Below are positions 22,790-34,600 of a stretch of DNA of 64,000 nucleotides, one piece after another (position 1 is the stretch's first letter; each line of letters opens with the position of its first letter). Source of the DNA: Chloranthus sessilifolius (lineage: Eukaryota > Streptophyta > Magnoliopsida > Chloranthales > Chloranthaceae). The stretch lies in contig CM037587.1 in assembly GCA_021018995.1 (NCBI GenBank), forward strand, positions 91,757,251-91,821,250, given 5' to 3'. Both the position numbers and the translations under genes were made by a program. The notes under the pieces were generated by a model. It did no database searches, had not been told where the DNA came from, and saw nothing but the letters and a program-made list of their open reading frames with translations.

Positions 22790-25225
22790 ATTCGATCACT
22801 AATGATCAGATGCCAAAGACAAGAGACATCCGAAGAGGTCTAAGGCACGTTTGATGGGTCTACCTGGTTCAACTCAACTCTCAAACATCCATGGTGATGG
22901 TGAGTGTACGTAAGCCCTCTTATTTTGGGATATCGTCCGTACCTCAATGCTAACAGTCCCCAAGCGCATTGCGACATTACTGGGCATAACTGCGATGATA
23001 AAAAAAAAGTATAAGTCCGCTAGCCGGGATATCGTCCACTTCCTGAGGGAAATTATAGATTTGTGATGTTGAGTATTAATCTAAACCAGACAACTCCATG
23101 AAATGGGGTAATCGATCTATGCTTCGGAATCGACGTGAAGTACACAAAGCGAAGGCCTATAAATTGTGTCCAATCCTATGGGGTATCGACAGCTCCATTG
23201 GATTGGCCACGGGTGCCCTTACCTAGGTAAGGCTTGAAATCTCTGGGCGAACCCATTAACCTCGAGGTTGCTTTAGCATAATTTACCCGAGTGGAGCAAA
23301 TATTGATGTCGTGACACTTCATAGGAATGTGTGCCCATTTTCAGAGTGAATTTTTATTATATATATTTTTTGAATTTCCATTTGTTTCGAGGCCTCCAAG
23401 CAAAGCTCAAGGACCTCCGGCAATTTTATTCTTGCACAACTCTTTTAGTGGATTAAATGCTAGTTGATACGCTTTAAGAGTGCGTGCGCTCTGCCGCGGA
23501 TGGGTACACCTTGGGGATGTGCACGTTCCGGTGGTGAGGTGCTCCTGATTCAGACGAACTGGAGTGCCTTAACTCGAGACAAAGCTAAAAGAGATCGAGC
23601 TAGGACCCAAAAATTCATCGAAAGAGATGGTCAATTCTAGCCTCCATCCCCAATGAAATCACATCTTATTAACTATGCAAAGACAGACACCCATTAGGGG
23701 CGATAAGCAGCAAATAGGAGCGAACGGAAGCCTGGACCCTAGGGTACAATTTACAAGGACAAACAGCCATCCTGCGGATACCCAGACGCAAGTGCGTACA
23801 TTCAACAAGGACACCGTGCCTATACAGGTTTTAAGCCTGTGTAAAAAGAAATAAAAGGGAATGAGCCCTTCGGTCTCTATGTTTGCACATAGTTTGGTTG
23901 GTTGTAATTTCATTTTTGACAGGTCAGTTTCAACTGACAATAAACTTTTCAAATGGTCTGAAGTCGGGTGCACTCTTGGTCAACATAGATCCGAAGGTGG
24001 ATGATCAGAGCCAATGCATGGAAGGTGGGGGTCAACCTACTCAGGATTTTAACTACATAACAAAAGGTTGTTATCCCGAACCTTTTTTTTTTTTTTTCTC
24101 TTCTCTTTTTTTTTTTTGCACATGTCAGTTCGAGACTTTGAACATGCTCAAACTATTTTTATTTTCGCATGTATCTTAGGCAGATCAACTTGCCATGTTG
24201 ATACACCTCAAGGACGTGCGCATTCCGATGATAGGTCCTTGGTTTGCCTGTCGGATCAGGTCTCGCCTTCTACTGGGAAAGATTTTGGATTAGGTGTATG
24301 TTCCCAGGAGCGATCGGTGATGGATGAGTTTATTTGCTTGCCGGATCAGGTCTCGCCTCCTGGGGTTGCGTGGTCTTAGTCTTTAAGCAAAATAGACCCA
24401 GACATTTTATTTGGGTTCGGAAACGGGTTCCTGATGACCGGGGATAAACATGACCAGTATTTTGCTTGTCGGATAAGGCATGAGGTGTCCTGTGTAAAAC
24501 AGGGTTTGAGAATTTTGGGTGAACCCGATCATTCCGAATTGATTTTAACATGACTCTCGGAGTGGGGCAAACAGGCGTTGCGATGCTCTTTTAAGAACCA
24601 GTGTTGTGTTTCAGGATTTTTTTTCCTTTTTTTTTCTCTTTTTTTGTTATTTTATGTGAATCTCTTTTTTTTTTTTAGTTTTGCGCAAATTTGTTTTGAT
24701 TTTATGATTTTATGGGAGCACTCGGCGGGCGCTTACAGACCTAGATTCGTTTATTGTAGCATGGTCCCTTTTGGGCCAATTGAAGGGAGCTCGAAGGGCC
24801 ATTTGGGGATGCATGCACTATCGCCCGGCGATACGCGAGCTTCTAAGAGGGGCTGAGCCTAGATCTGGGGCATGCAAAGGGCCTATCGGGCCATTAAAGC
24901 CAAAAAATCTGCAGCGAAAATGGCCGGGCGTATATATTATATACGCCTGACCAAAATCGGGCAGTTTTAAAAACTGCCCGAGCCCGAGCACAAAAGGGGC
25001 CCTCTCTTTCAAATTCTATCTTCTTCCCTCCTTCCTTCTCAAGTCCGGGACAGTCCCCTAGGGTTTTTGCATTTTATTTTGGTTGAGTTCTATCACCGAG
25101 AGTCGCGCGTGCCGATTAAAAGCGTTCACTCTCCGCCGATTTTTGGATCTATTTCTTCTCCTATTGAAGGTAATCACCAACCCCTCCTTCATCTTTCCTT
25201 TAGATTTTGATAATGTTTTTTTTTT
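22790..25225. other. non-coding 3' region of element B, upstream of the first PMD gene
   Basis: No ORF has recognisable content. It holds GGATATCGTCC words near 22930 and 23030, repeated CGGATCAGGTCTCGCC words near 24255 and 24345, and poly(T) runs near 24085 and 24670. A palindrome GGGCGTATATATTATATACG.. lies near 24926. On the plus strand, about 25015-25170 looks like a 5' leader of the first PMD gene: it is pyrimidine rich and ends TATTGAAG|GTAATC, a possible splice donor. Confidence 0.45.
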
Positions 25226-26330
25226 TTTTTTTTGAAATGCTTGATGTTCTTCTTTCTCGTGGTGAAAGATTAATATTTTTTTTTTTCAGGTGTATGTGAT
25301 TCCTTATGCCTATGCTCCTCTCTTTTTTTTTCATTCATTTTTTTTTCTTTTTTTTTATATCATCATCCTTCGTCATTCATCATTATTTTTTTTTTTTTTT
25401 TTGTTTCTTTTCTTTCATGACGGATTAGTGCCTTTTTCTTCTCTTTTTTTGTTTGCTTTTTTGTTATTTTTCTCTTTCTCTCTCTTTTTTTTTTTTTTTT
25501 TTTGAAATGCTTGATGTTCTTCCTTTTTGTAATGAAAGATTAATGCCTTTTTTTTTTTTTTTAGTATATGTGATTCCTTATGCCTATGCTCATCTTTTTT
25601 CATTTATTTTCATCATCATTTATTATTATTTTTTTATATATCATCATCCTTCATCATTCATCATCATTCATTTTTTTTCTTTCATGATGGATTAGTGCAT
25701 TTTTCTTCTCTTTTTTTGTTTGCTTTTTTGTTATTTTTCTCTTTCTCTTTTTTTTTTGTTTGAAATGTTTGATGTTCTTCCTTTTTGTGGTGAAAGATTA
25801 ATGCCTCTTTTTTTTGTTTTTAGTATATGTGATTCCTTATGCCTATGCTCCTCTTTTTTCATTTATTTTCATCATCATTTTTTTTTTTATATATATCATC
25901 ATCCTTCATCATTCATCATCATTCATTTTTCATTTTATTTATTTATTTATTTATTTTTCTTTCATGATGGATTAGTGCATTTTTCTTCTCTTTTTTTGTT
26001 TGCTTTTTTGTTATTTTTCTCTTTCTTTTTTTTTTTTTTTGGTTTGAAATGTTTGATGTTCTTCCTTTTTGTGGTGAAAGATTAATGCCTCTTTTTTTTT
26101 TTAGTATATGTGATTCCTTATGCCTATGATCCTCTTTTTTCATTTACTTTCATCATCATTTTTTTTTATATATCATCATCCTTCATCATTCATCATCATT
26201 CATTTTTCTTTTTTTTTTTTATTTGTTTTATTTTTCTTTCATGATGGATTAGTGCATTTTTTTTCTCTTTTTTTTTGCTTTTTTTGTTGTTTTTTTCTTT
26301 CTCTTCTTTTTTTCTTTTTAGCAATCATTT
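25226..26330 (+). repeat. T-rich tandem repeat, four copies of about 270 bp
   Basis: Copies start near 25226, 25498, 25758 and 26040. Each has poly(T), GAAATG(C/T)TTGATGTTCTTC, TGAAAGATTAAT, GTGATTCCTTATGCCTATG, CATCATCATT runs and TTTCATGA(C/T)GGATTAGTGC. It lies directly upstream of the first PMD coding exon and may be a leader intron that grew by tandem duplication. The long Phe-rich ORFs in it are artefacts of poly(T). Confidence 0.75.
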
Positions 26331-26358
26331 CTTATACCGATGTGTTCCATATTTTCAG

Positions 26359-28711
26359 ATGTCTGGCGACGAAGGGTAGGATTCACAGGAGGGGCCAAAG
26401 ATGGCCTATGGTCCTCATGGGGAGCAATTTACCGTTTCACAGCGCTCCTCTCAACCCTGGTATGAAATGCAAGGTGAAGCCGCCCGTACCAGCCTCCTTC
26501 ATTGTCAGCACACCCATATCTCCAATTTTGGGATCGCTGGCCAGGTAAACAGATGAGCCCCCCCTTTTTTTTATGCCTTTATTATACCACTTTGCTCCTA
26601 TTTGACAGATCCCTTTTGTTTGTAGCCTTTACCACACATCATGTTCCGGGGTGGCTGGTTCGATCTCCAGCACCTCGTACTCTATCTTCCCCAGGTGGTG
26701 AAGGACCTGCTTGCTCAAGCCGGTTTTGGAGATTTTATTTCATGCCCTGCCGTGAGGGCTGACACGGCCTATGTGAAAGCCCTGATAGAACGCTTTCGCC
26801 CTGAGACCATAACGTTTCATATGGCCATGGCTGAGATGACCCTTACACCCGCGGACTGGTCCATGATTACTGGGGTTCGCATTGGAGGGGTGCCAGTGAC
26901 ACCTACCCGCACGCCTGATAGGGAGGAGGTGACTAGACTGATAGGGGCCTACCCAACCTCTGGGAACGTTCACGGTTCTGAAGTCAAGTTATCCTGGTTG
27001 GTTAGTCTGTTTGAGCCTCATGAGTTAGTGGATCTGGGCCAACCCGATGCGGTCATTTATCTTGAGCCAGAGCGTGCGCTGATGCTAGCTCGTATTTCTC
27101 TATTGTTCCTTTTGGGTAAGACTCTTCTTTCAAATATCAGCGGAGGGCGGGTCTCATTGTCCCTTCTCAGTCTTATGGTGAACTGGGACACTGTGCATCG
27201 GTTTGATTGGGGCAGTGCTGGTTATGCGGTGCTCATGTCTAGCCTGGTGCGAGCCATACTTGGGGAGTCCAGCTCCGTTGTGGGCTTTGGCTTCCTTTGG
27301 TCTCAGTTTGTTCATCTTTTCCCTTTTATGGAAAATCTATTTGTATCCGCTTGCTTTCTCAGGTTTGGGGGTATCTGCATTTCCAACCTGGTCGTCCTCT
27401 GCTTCTATCCAAAGTTCCTATGTTCCCCCTAATGAGCAATTGGCACACGAACCACCGTCGGGATGTAGGCATGAAGCATCTGGAGTTAGGGCTGCGCTCC
27501 CAGTTTGATATGTTGATCCCTAAACAGGTATAACAATTTCTCTCTTTGCAAATTTGATAGCACTTTTGTGCTATGGGTTCAGACCAAATGTATATATCCC
27601 TCCTCCTTTTTGTTTCTGAGCAGGTCATCCTTGACCCCTACGTCGGATCTCCCTTCTGGAACCTGGCTGCAGTGGGTCCTTCTCATTTTTTGTTAGATCG
27701 ACGCATCATTTTCTTCTATGGGTCCTGGGCTAGGGCCTATTACTTAGGAGAGAGGGTGGTTCATCAGTACTGTCCTCTTTTCGTTGTGCCCTAAGCTCCT
27801 CTAGCTGATGTATTGGCTCTTGAAGGTTCTACCGAAGTGCTTACTGCTCACTTTCTCCATCATGGGGTTCCCATTGATGACCTTTTTCCGAGGGGATATC
27901 AAATGTAGTATGAGTCTCTGCCCTATCATTCTCTGCTTCCCCGATTCATGCCCGGTGCCAACTTTTTGGGTTTTGGTGGTCCACAGTCTCAGGTAATGTT
28001 CTTTCTTCTTTTTATTTAGTAGCCTTCCATGCGATTACCTTGATTGCCCTGCTATTTGAACAAAAGTTGTTTCTCTCTGTAGTTTGGGCAGGGTGATGAT
28101 TCAGATGAGGGGGATGAGGCAGCTGCTCCGGATGAGGCTACCAGTGCTGACCTTCTGACCCTTCCGGTGCTGGCGCTTCCGACAATTCGCCAACTGAGGT
28201 CTAGGGGACTTAAGTGCTTGGACGATGCCTTTCTATAGCGCATGTGTGCTGATGTGGCTGGGAAGGCACGCATATCTACTGAAGCTATTTGGATCCCACC
28301 CCCTGAGCTGATCCCTGGGGTAACCTCTCCCTTGTTACATTGCTCTTCTGTTTTCTTGGATTATGTCGATGACCTATGTGACTGACACCTCTCTTTTTCT
28401 CTTTTTTTTGTTTTGCTGTGCAGAATTATGAGCCGGCCGTGAACCAAGCCAAATACTACCGCAACATTGTCGGGCTTAGGGAGGCTGAGGTGGTGAGTGA
28501 ATACTGACTGCACCTAATCATTTTCTTAGTTGCTTTCTGCTTGTTTCCCTATCTGACGGCTTCTGGTGTGCTTATGCAGCGTGCTCGCGAAAAGGAGTCG
28601 CGCTCTCTGCTCGGTCACATCTCTCAGGTGTGGACTCGGGTGGGGGAGACCCGTACTTTTCAAAGCACGACCCGACGCCATAAGAAGTCAAAGGGGGCCG
28701 CGCAGGACTAG
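26359..28711 (+). pseudogene. PMD (plant mobile domain) gene 1, seven exons, antisense to element B
   Basis: Proposed exons: 26359-26544, 26626-27306, 27363-27527, 27624-27992, 28083-28319, 28424-28492 and 28580-28711. Every exon is a multiple of three and every intron is phase 0, with GT...AG borders except the second donor, where CAG|TTTG looks mutated from GTTTG. PMD motifs: PETITFHMAMAEMTLTPADW with ITGVRIGGVPV, LLFLLGKTLLSN, then FDWGSAGYAVLMSSLVRAIL, VWGYLHFQPGRPLLL, and a short DPYVG motif. The C-terminus is acidic then basic (RREKK-type). In-frame stops: one in exon 1 (26377), two in exon 4 (near 27793 and 27906) and one in exon 5 (near 28237). PMD function is unknown; PMD genes are known as extra ORFs of plant transposons. 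Confidence 0.75.
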
Positions 28712-29463
28712 TTTATTTTATGAAAATTTGAAACGATGAAACAGTTTAGACTTTGATTTATTGGGGGATATGTAATTTTATTTTTTTTTAAACAACAATT
28801 TTTTTTTGATGGTTTTATGATTTTCATGGTTTATATGAATGCTCCGTTTGGTTATCTCTCTGCTTTTATGGTTTCCTTTTCCATGGCATGAAGCGGGCCA
28901 GAGCCCCTCCAATGATGGGATTGAGCCCGCATGTGATTGTCCGCATATGACCCACTGATGCCGCGTCATCCGAGGGTTTCCCATGGGTGCGTGAGCGTGC
29001 CCGACTGTGGGCTGCTCCGGGAGAAAAAAGTAGGCTAAGCGAAACCCGTCCCTCCCTTGGGGAAGTAAAAAAGAATGGACCAATGTGAGGGGAGCCACAC
29101 TTCCCTGCTTTTTCAACTGGGCGTATATATTACATACGCCTGGCAAAATATTTTAAAATTTTGCCTGGGCGTATATAATATATATGCTAGGCGGAATATG
29201 TTCAATTTTCCCTTAGCGTATATAATATATACGCCTGGCAGAATATTTTCAAATATTGCCTTGGCGTATGAAATATATACGCCTCATATAACTGGGCTCA
29301 ACAGGTTCTTTATAACCCGAACTTGGCCCTCTTTGCCTCCCTTTTCACCCGGGCTTGGCCTTTTTGCCCCTCTTTTTCTTTCTTTTCTCTCTCTTCCTTT
29401 TCCTCAAGCGGGTCCGTCACCCTACATTGGCTGATCTTTATAAGGAACATTTTTGTACGTCCA
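28712..29463. other. spacer between the two PMD genes
   Basis: It begins with A/T-rich DNA that could hold the polyadenylation site of PMD gene 1. Four palindrome copies of the type GGCGTATATAATATATACGCC-like follow at about 29118, 29166, 29213 and 29262. A pyrimidine-rich stretch (29335-29410) then precedes the second PMD gene. No coding sequence is recognised. Confidence 0.5.
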
Positions 29464-29527
29464 TGGACCCACTTCCTAAAAAGGCCTAAGTTCTTATACG
29501 GGGGCTGGGGCTAGTATACTTCCCTGT

Positions 29528-30849
29528 TTGGACCCGGGGCCCTGTTTTTTACAGAAATGGTGTGATAGCTTGGCCGAGGGCGAGCTCGCTATTCTGGATC
29601 GCCTCGGGTTATCCCGCCTTTCCTCCCTCCTTGCTATTCCTCTGTTGACCAACTTCCTGCAGACGGCTTTGGCGTTGTGGGATCATAGGGCCCATGTCTT
29701 CAGATTCGGGTCTAGGGAGCTCACCCCAACCTTGGAGGATCTAGCCTCTATTACTGGCTTGAGGATGCATCGGGGACTTGCCAAAGTAGTTCCCAAAACG
29801 AGGTATGCAAAGGGGGTCCACGCGGTTCTCGGTTTGAAAAAGGGTGGGTATGAGAAGGGCTTCGTCGGGGGGCCCACCAGGTGCTTGGTGAAATTCCTGA
29901 GAGAACTTTTCGGCGACTCGAGTCTTCGAAAGTTGCCTATCCGAGATCCTTTCAATGTAAAGGCCTTTGCCCTTTATTTGCTGTCGGAAGTTCTCTTCTT
30001 TACTGGGGGTGAGACATTTTCCCTCGGGTTGTGCGATGTCTTGACCGAATTGGAGGGAGGGTCGGGATCCTTAGCGGGACTCCACTCCTTATTCAGATTT
30101 GGCTAGGAGAGCATTTGGCTATCATGGGGCCTATGCCAAGATTTTGCTTTGTAAGAGGGGATGTGGCTCGGGGCTTTTTGTCCCTGTGCTCGAGACTGCC
30201 CCATGGGAGTATTGAGGAACTGAGCATGTGGCTATCTGATGCGGAGTTGATCTGGCAACTTCCCTGGATGGACGACACCTTTTCGATTGTCCGCTCTCGG
30301 GATTGTGAGGGTATCACGCTTTTAGGGTTGGATGGCAGTACCTACTATTTCCCATCTCGGGTGCTTCGCCAATTCGGATATACCCAACACGTGTCATGCA
30401 CTGTGAGCCCGCCCTTGTGCTCTCTGATATTCTCTCGGGGTTCTCTCAGTGACCTAGACCGCATAGCAGCCCTCTGGGAGACCCGCCAATCGGCGCACAT
30501 GTGCAGCTTAGTTCAGGGGGGCGCTCTCTCTTCTGATTACAAGGTTTGGCGTGCATCCGAGGTCTTACCTGCCCCTAGCCCGGTTTCGGTAGATGTGATA
30601 GAGACGGGGCCTTGGCGATACAAGGAAACGATACTCTGGACTAGGATTGAGTCTCTTTCTGTAGAGAGGCTGGCTTTGACTGAGGCTTTGGAGAAGGAAA
30701 GGGCCAGAGCTGAGATTGCGAAGGTGAGAGCTGCTACGGTCGAGAGTGAGGTTCTTGAGTTGGTAGGGCTTTTGGGAGTCTTCATGGTAGGTGGTTGTCT
30801 AATCGAAATGCCCGTAAGGACTCTCTTCTTGCAGAGGTCAGTGCTTTGA
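29528..30849 (+). pseudogene. PMD gene 2, frameshifted, antisense to element B
   Basis: The first frame (29528-30106) has the classic PMD start: LSRLSSLLAIPLLTNFLQTA, LWDHRAHVFRFGSRELTPTL then EDLASITGLRM, and later FALYLLSEVLFFTGGETFSL. The protein then continues in another frame (about 30050-30849): LSGTPLLIQIWLGEHL, then WLSDAELIWQLPWMDDTF, and a C-terminal helix with ERLALTEALEKERARAEIAK, a likely coiled coil. One frameshift near 30050-30075, in a G-rich run, separates the halves. The last exon may be spliced near 30786 (ATG|GTAGGT). An earlier ATG at 29464 is closed by a stop in its own frame, so the true start is uncertain. Sequence is clearly diverged from PMD gene 1. Confidence 0.72.
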
Positions 30850-31119
30850 AGTGTGGTCCCTGCCTCTAACCTGTTCCTGTACATACCATAGATCATATAC
30901 ACAGGGGGGGCTGATGCCCCTTAACAGAAATCGCTTTTTTTGGGTTGTTTCTTCTTTTTGGTTTTTTTTTTTTTTTTTTATATATACTTGTAAAGAAGGC
31001 AGAAAATAGAAAGTGTGTCATGCTGTTATCTTTTTAGGGCATGACACCTCATACGTAACGCTGCAAGAAAAGAAATGAAATTTGCCATATATACATATAT
31101 TTTTTTTGTGTTCTAATTT
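30850..31119. other. non-coding, downstream of PMD gene 2
   Basis: There is a poly(T) run near 30968 and AT-rich DNA, with no ORF of note. It could contain the 3' UTR of PMD gene 2. Confidence 0.4.
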
Positions 31120-31570
31120 TCTTCCATACGTCTCGCAACATAAGGCTTTTTATGAAAAAGGAAAATCTATTATCTTTTTTTGAAATTTTCTCCTACACAG
31201 TGTGAGGCCCTTTATGGAAAAGAAAAATCTATTATCTATTTTGAAATTTTCTCCTAAACAGTGTGAGGTTTTTTATGGAAAAGGAAAATCTATTATCTTT
31301 TTTGAAAATTTTCTCCTAAACAGTGTGAGGCTTTTTATGGAAAAGGAAAATCTATTATCTTTTTTGAAATTTTTCTCCTAAACAGTGTGAGGCTTTCTAT
31401 GAAAAAGGAAAATCTATTATTTTTTTTGAAATTTTTCTCCTAAACAGTGTGAGGCTTTTTATGGAAAAGGAAAATCTATTATCTTTCTTGAAATTTTTCT
31501 CCTAAACAGTGTGAGGCTTTTTATGGAAAAGGAAAATCTATTATCTTTTTTGAAAATTTTCTCCTTTTCT
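31120..31570. repeat. tandem array of seven copies of a 60-bp unit
   Basis: Each unit contains AACAGTGTGAGGCTTTTTAT, GAAAAGGAAAATCTATTATC and TTTTGAAATTTTCTCCT. The copies are spaced about 60 bases apart (near 31145, 31205, 31265, 31325, 31385, 31445 and 31505) and are almost identical. It sits in the 3' non-coding region of element B, close to the end of PMD gene 2. Confidence 0.9.
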
Positions 31571-32765
31571 CATTTTCTTTTTTGTGATGCCGGTATTTAC
31601 GAGGCCAACTGGTGAGTCCTTTTTTGAGCATGGTCGAACCCTGTTTATGAGGCTCCGATTTTTCTTTTTAAACATGGATAGGTCAGCTTCCCCGAGATTG
31701 ATTGGTCTTCTGCCTTTACCTTTGGTCATGTGTCAGACGACGCGGTAGAGACGACATACTTGATCGGAATCCGATCCAATTAACAAGAGCGGCCCAGCAA
31801 AGGAGAGAAGAGGCTCAAGGGGTCCAGACTAAACTAGGCGGGCTAGAACAGATCCTCTCCTAATCTCTCTTTTCTTGACATTTTTGCTCACAGTGCCCAA
31901 GATTGGTTTTCGCCATGCCTGTCATCCCTTTTTTTACCCGTAGCGCCCTTTCAGGTTTTCACCACATCCATGGGTTTGCTCTCTTACCCCAGGTGCCTTT
32001 TCAGGTTTTCACCTGGTCCGCGTGAGTTCGCTATTTTTACCCGCGGTGCCCTTGTGGGTTTTCACCACGTCCATCTTGCTTTGAACTCAAATTTACTTTT
32101 TTTCTCTTCTTATTTTATTTTTTCCTTCCTCTTAAAGAACCAGAAAGCCATGACATGGACACTGATTCCGTCATAACCGGCTGGATGAAGCTCTGGTGTC
32201 GTGTCACAACTCGGCTCATGTTGACTTGACAGATATTATGACTGCTTGTGACCCTACAAAGAGGGCTTCCTTCAGGGTATAGCTTGGCCATGGGTTAAGT
32301 TAGGATTTGAAGGTATGCTGGGCTAAAAAGGTTTCCTTAAGACGGCTTCAATTTTCTCAACATACTTTCTTCCTTGAGGGTTTCTACTATACATGCCCCA
32401 TGATTCTTCTACACACACATTTTTTTTTGTTATTCTTTTTCCTCCATTTAAGGCAATCTCTTTTCGAGGTTTTGCTTTTTTCGATTTTTTGGATTTGATA
32501 GTAACTTTATACACATGCATCTTTTCTCTTTTTTTTTTTTTTTTATATATGCACACGTATATATAAATTTTTTTTTTTTGTTGTTTTTTTTTTTTTTTTG
32601 AATGGGTTTATTGAAAGAAAGACCCAAGCTCAAATGGGGTAGCAAATGATATCATAATTTTTAGGGATGTTTTCTTTTTTGGCTATTGTGCTTGGAATGA
32701 TGACCTCTTTTGGGTGGTTCTTACGCAATCACGTATCTGTTTCATCAATACTTACCTTATCACGA
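31571..32765 (-). other. 3' non-coding region of element B after integrase
   Basis: It aligns by eye with A at 17621-18800, including three copies of the ACCCGA..GGGCGC word near 31930-32060. There are poly(T) runs on the plus strand near 32530-32600. No protein is recognised. Confidence 0.6.
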
Positions 32766-34139
32766 TAGACTAAGAGTAGAATCGTTGGGCGTATCCAGCG
32801 TTGATGGGCTCAGGAAGATGATCTCCATCCATGATGGCGAGGCGGATGGCGTATCCCGGCAGCACTTCTTGAATGACGTATGGTCCTTCCCAGTTCGACT
32901 TAAACTTTCCTCTTGGATCGGCATGAAGGGATGGGAAGATCTTCTTCAGCACAGTGTCTCCTACCTTTAGATCTCGACTGCGGACACGTTTATTGTAAGC
33001 GCATGCGATTCTCCCCTGGTAAACCTGAGTGTGACACAAGGCTAGGAGTCTCTTCTCATTCAATAAGTTTAATTGTTCAAAGCGGGATCTCTCTCTCTCT
33101 GCTTCGGGTAAGCCTGATTCCATAAGGATTCGGAGCAAGGGTACTTCAACCTCTACTGGGAGGACGGCCTCAGTTTCATACACAAGGGAGAATGGTGTTG
33201 CCCCTGTAGCGGTACGGATCGACATTCGATAGGTTCATAAAGCAAATGGCAACATTTCGCTCCAATCTCGATAAGTGACGACCATTTTCTCAAGGATGCG
33301 GACGACTGTCTTGTTTGCGGCTTCCACGGCTCCATTAGTTTAAGGTCGATAAGGGGATGAGCGATGGTGCTTGATCTTGTATTGCTCGCAGAAGTCTCGG
33401 ATGCACTTATTCGCAAAGTTTCTGTCATTGTCCGTGATGATATCTTTGGGTACTCCAAATCGGCACACAATATTGTTCTTGAGAAACTTCTCAACGTGGC
33501 TGGCCGTGATGTTGGCATATGACGCTGCTTCTACCCACATGGTGAAGTATTCAATGGCGACGAGGATGAACCTATGTCCGTTTGATACTTTTGGATTAAT
33601 CATTCCGACAACGTCAATAGCAAATGGCGAAGGAGTGGCCATGCAGTGAAGATCAGTGGCAGGAGTGTGTATCAGACTAGAGTGTTCTTGACACTTGTAG
33701 CATTTCTGGACATATTTGCAACAATCCGATTCCATGGTGGTCCAAAAGTATCCCTGTCGTAGGATTTTCTTAGCGAGCATGTGACCGTTGATGTGGGCTC
33801 TGCATATTCCCTCATGGATTCCATTCATAATATTGACCGCTTCAGTTTCAGTGAGGCACCTGAGTAAGATGTTATTGTATGATCGCTTGTAGAGGCATTC
33901 CCCGCAAACGACGTAACCTGCCGCTAAACATTGGATGGTTCATCGGTCTGTCTTGGATGTACCCTCTGTGAAAGTTAGGGTCTCGAGGAAATTCTTGATA
34001 TCTGAGAACCAAGGTGGCTCATCATCAAGCTTTGTAGGTTCCTCAATCTGGAGGTAGAAGGTCGGCTCATTCCTCTGCTCGATCATGATCGGCTTCATCT
34101 CAACACCATAGGGGATTTCAATCATTGACGCCAAAGTTG
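32766..34139 (-). pseudogene. integrase of element B
   Basis: Reading down from 34139, the HHCC zinc region is intact (GIHEGICRAHINGHM, then CCKYVQKCYKCQEH). The core has IDVVGMINPKVSNGHRFIL, FGVPKDIITDNDRNF and, in the gap before 33225, a VEAANKT segment carrying the expected Glu. The C-terminal part has KVGDTVLKKIFPSLHADPRG then WEGPYVIQEVL, a GPY/F-type module. Stops near 33940 (after KTDR), 33342 and about 33236 divide it into three open pieces. Much better kept than A's integrase. Confidence 0.87.
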
Positions 34140-34600
34140 CTAATGAGTCGGCAAAACGATTCCTTATCCGGGGGACGTATGAGAAAGTTACATCTTGAAA
34201 GAAAGCTATTAGATCCTCAAGGTGTTCATGATAGGGGATCAGTTTCTCTTCTTTCGTCTTCCAGTTACCATTTGTCTAACATATGATTAACTGTGAATCA
34301 CCAAATACTCGAAGGTAAGTTACATTTAGATCGAGAGCTACCTGCAGACTAGCGGCGAAAGCTTCGTACTTAGCCATATTATTAGTGCAAGGGAAGTTGA
34401 GCTTGATAGAGACCGGTACATGGGATCCTTTTGGTGAAATTAGGATGGTGCCAACTCCTTGGCCCTCGATATGCGATGCCCCATCAAAGTGCATTACCCA
34501 GGACTCTTCTATTTCCTCCGTATCCTCTTCTGCCATGAACAGGATGTCCTCATCAAGGAACTCAGTCCTTAGAGGCTCGTAGTCCGGCAGAGGGTTCTCA
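34140..34600 (-). pseudogene. second (archaeal-type) RNase H of element B
   Basis: WVMHFDGASHIEGQGVGTIL, NNMAKYEAFAASLQVALDL and YLRVFGDSQLIIC show the aRNH fold, matching A at 15885-16110. A stop interrupts after QLIIC at 34276. The Glu-containing motif reads AKYEAF, and the catalytic Asp residues of FDGA and GDSQ are present. Confidence 0.83.

Noticed and set aside
24068-26550. Long Phe/Ser-rich ORFs on the plus strand and Lys-rich ones on the minus strand
   Set aside because: They come from poly(T) and CATCATT repeats; no start context, domain or codon bias supports them.
26359-30849. PMD genes as ordinary host genes into which the retroelement inserted
   Set aside because: They lie between the integrase and polypurine tract of one element, between its two matching LTRs, with no target duplication or break around them.
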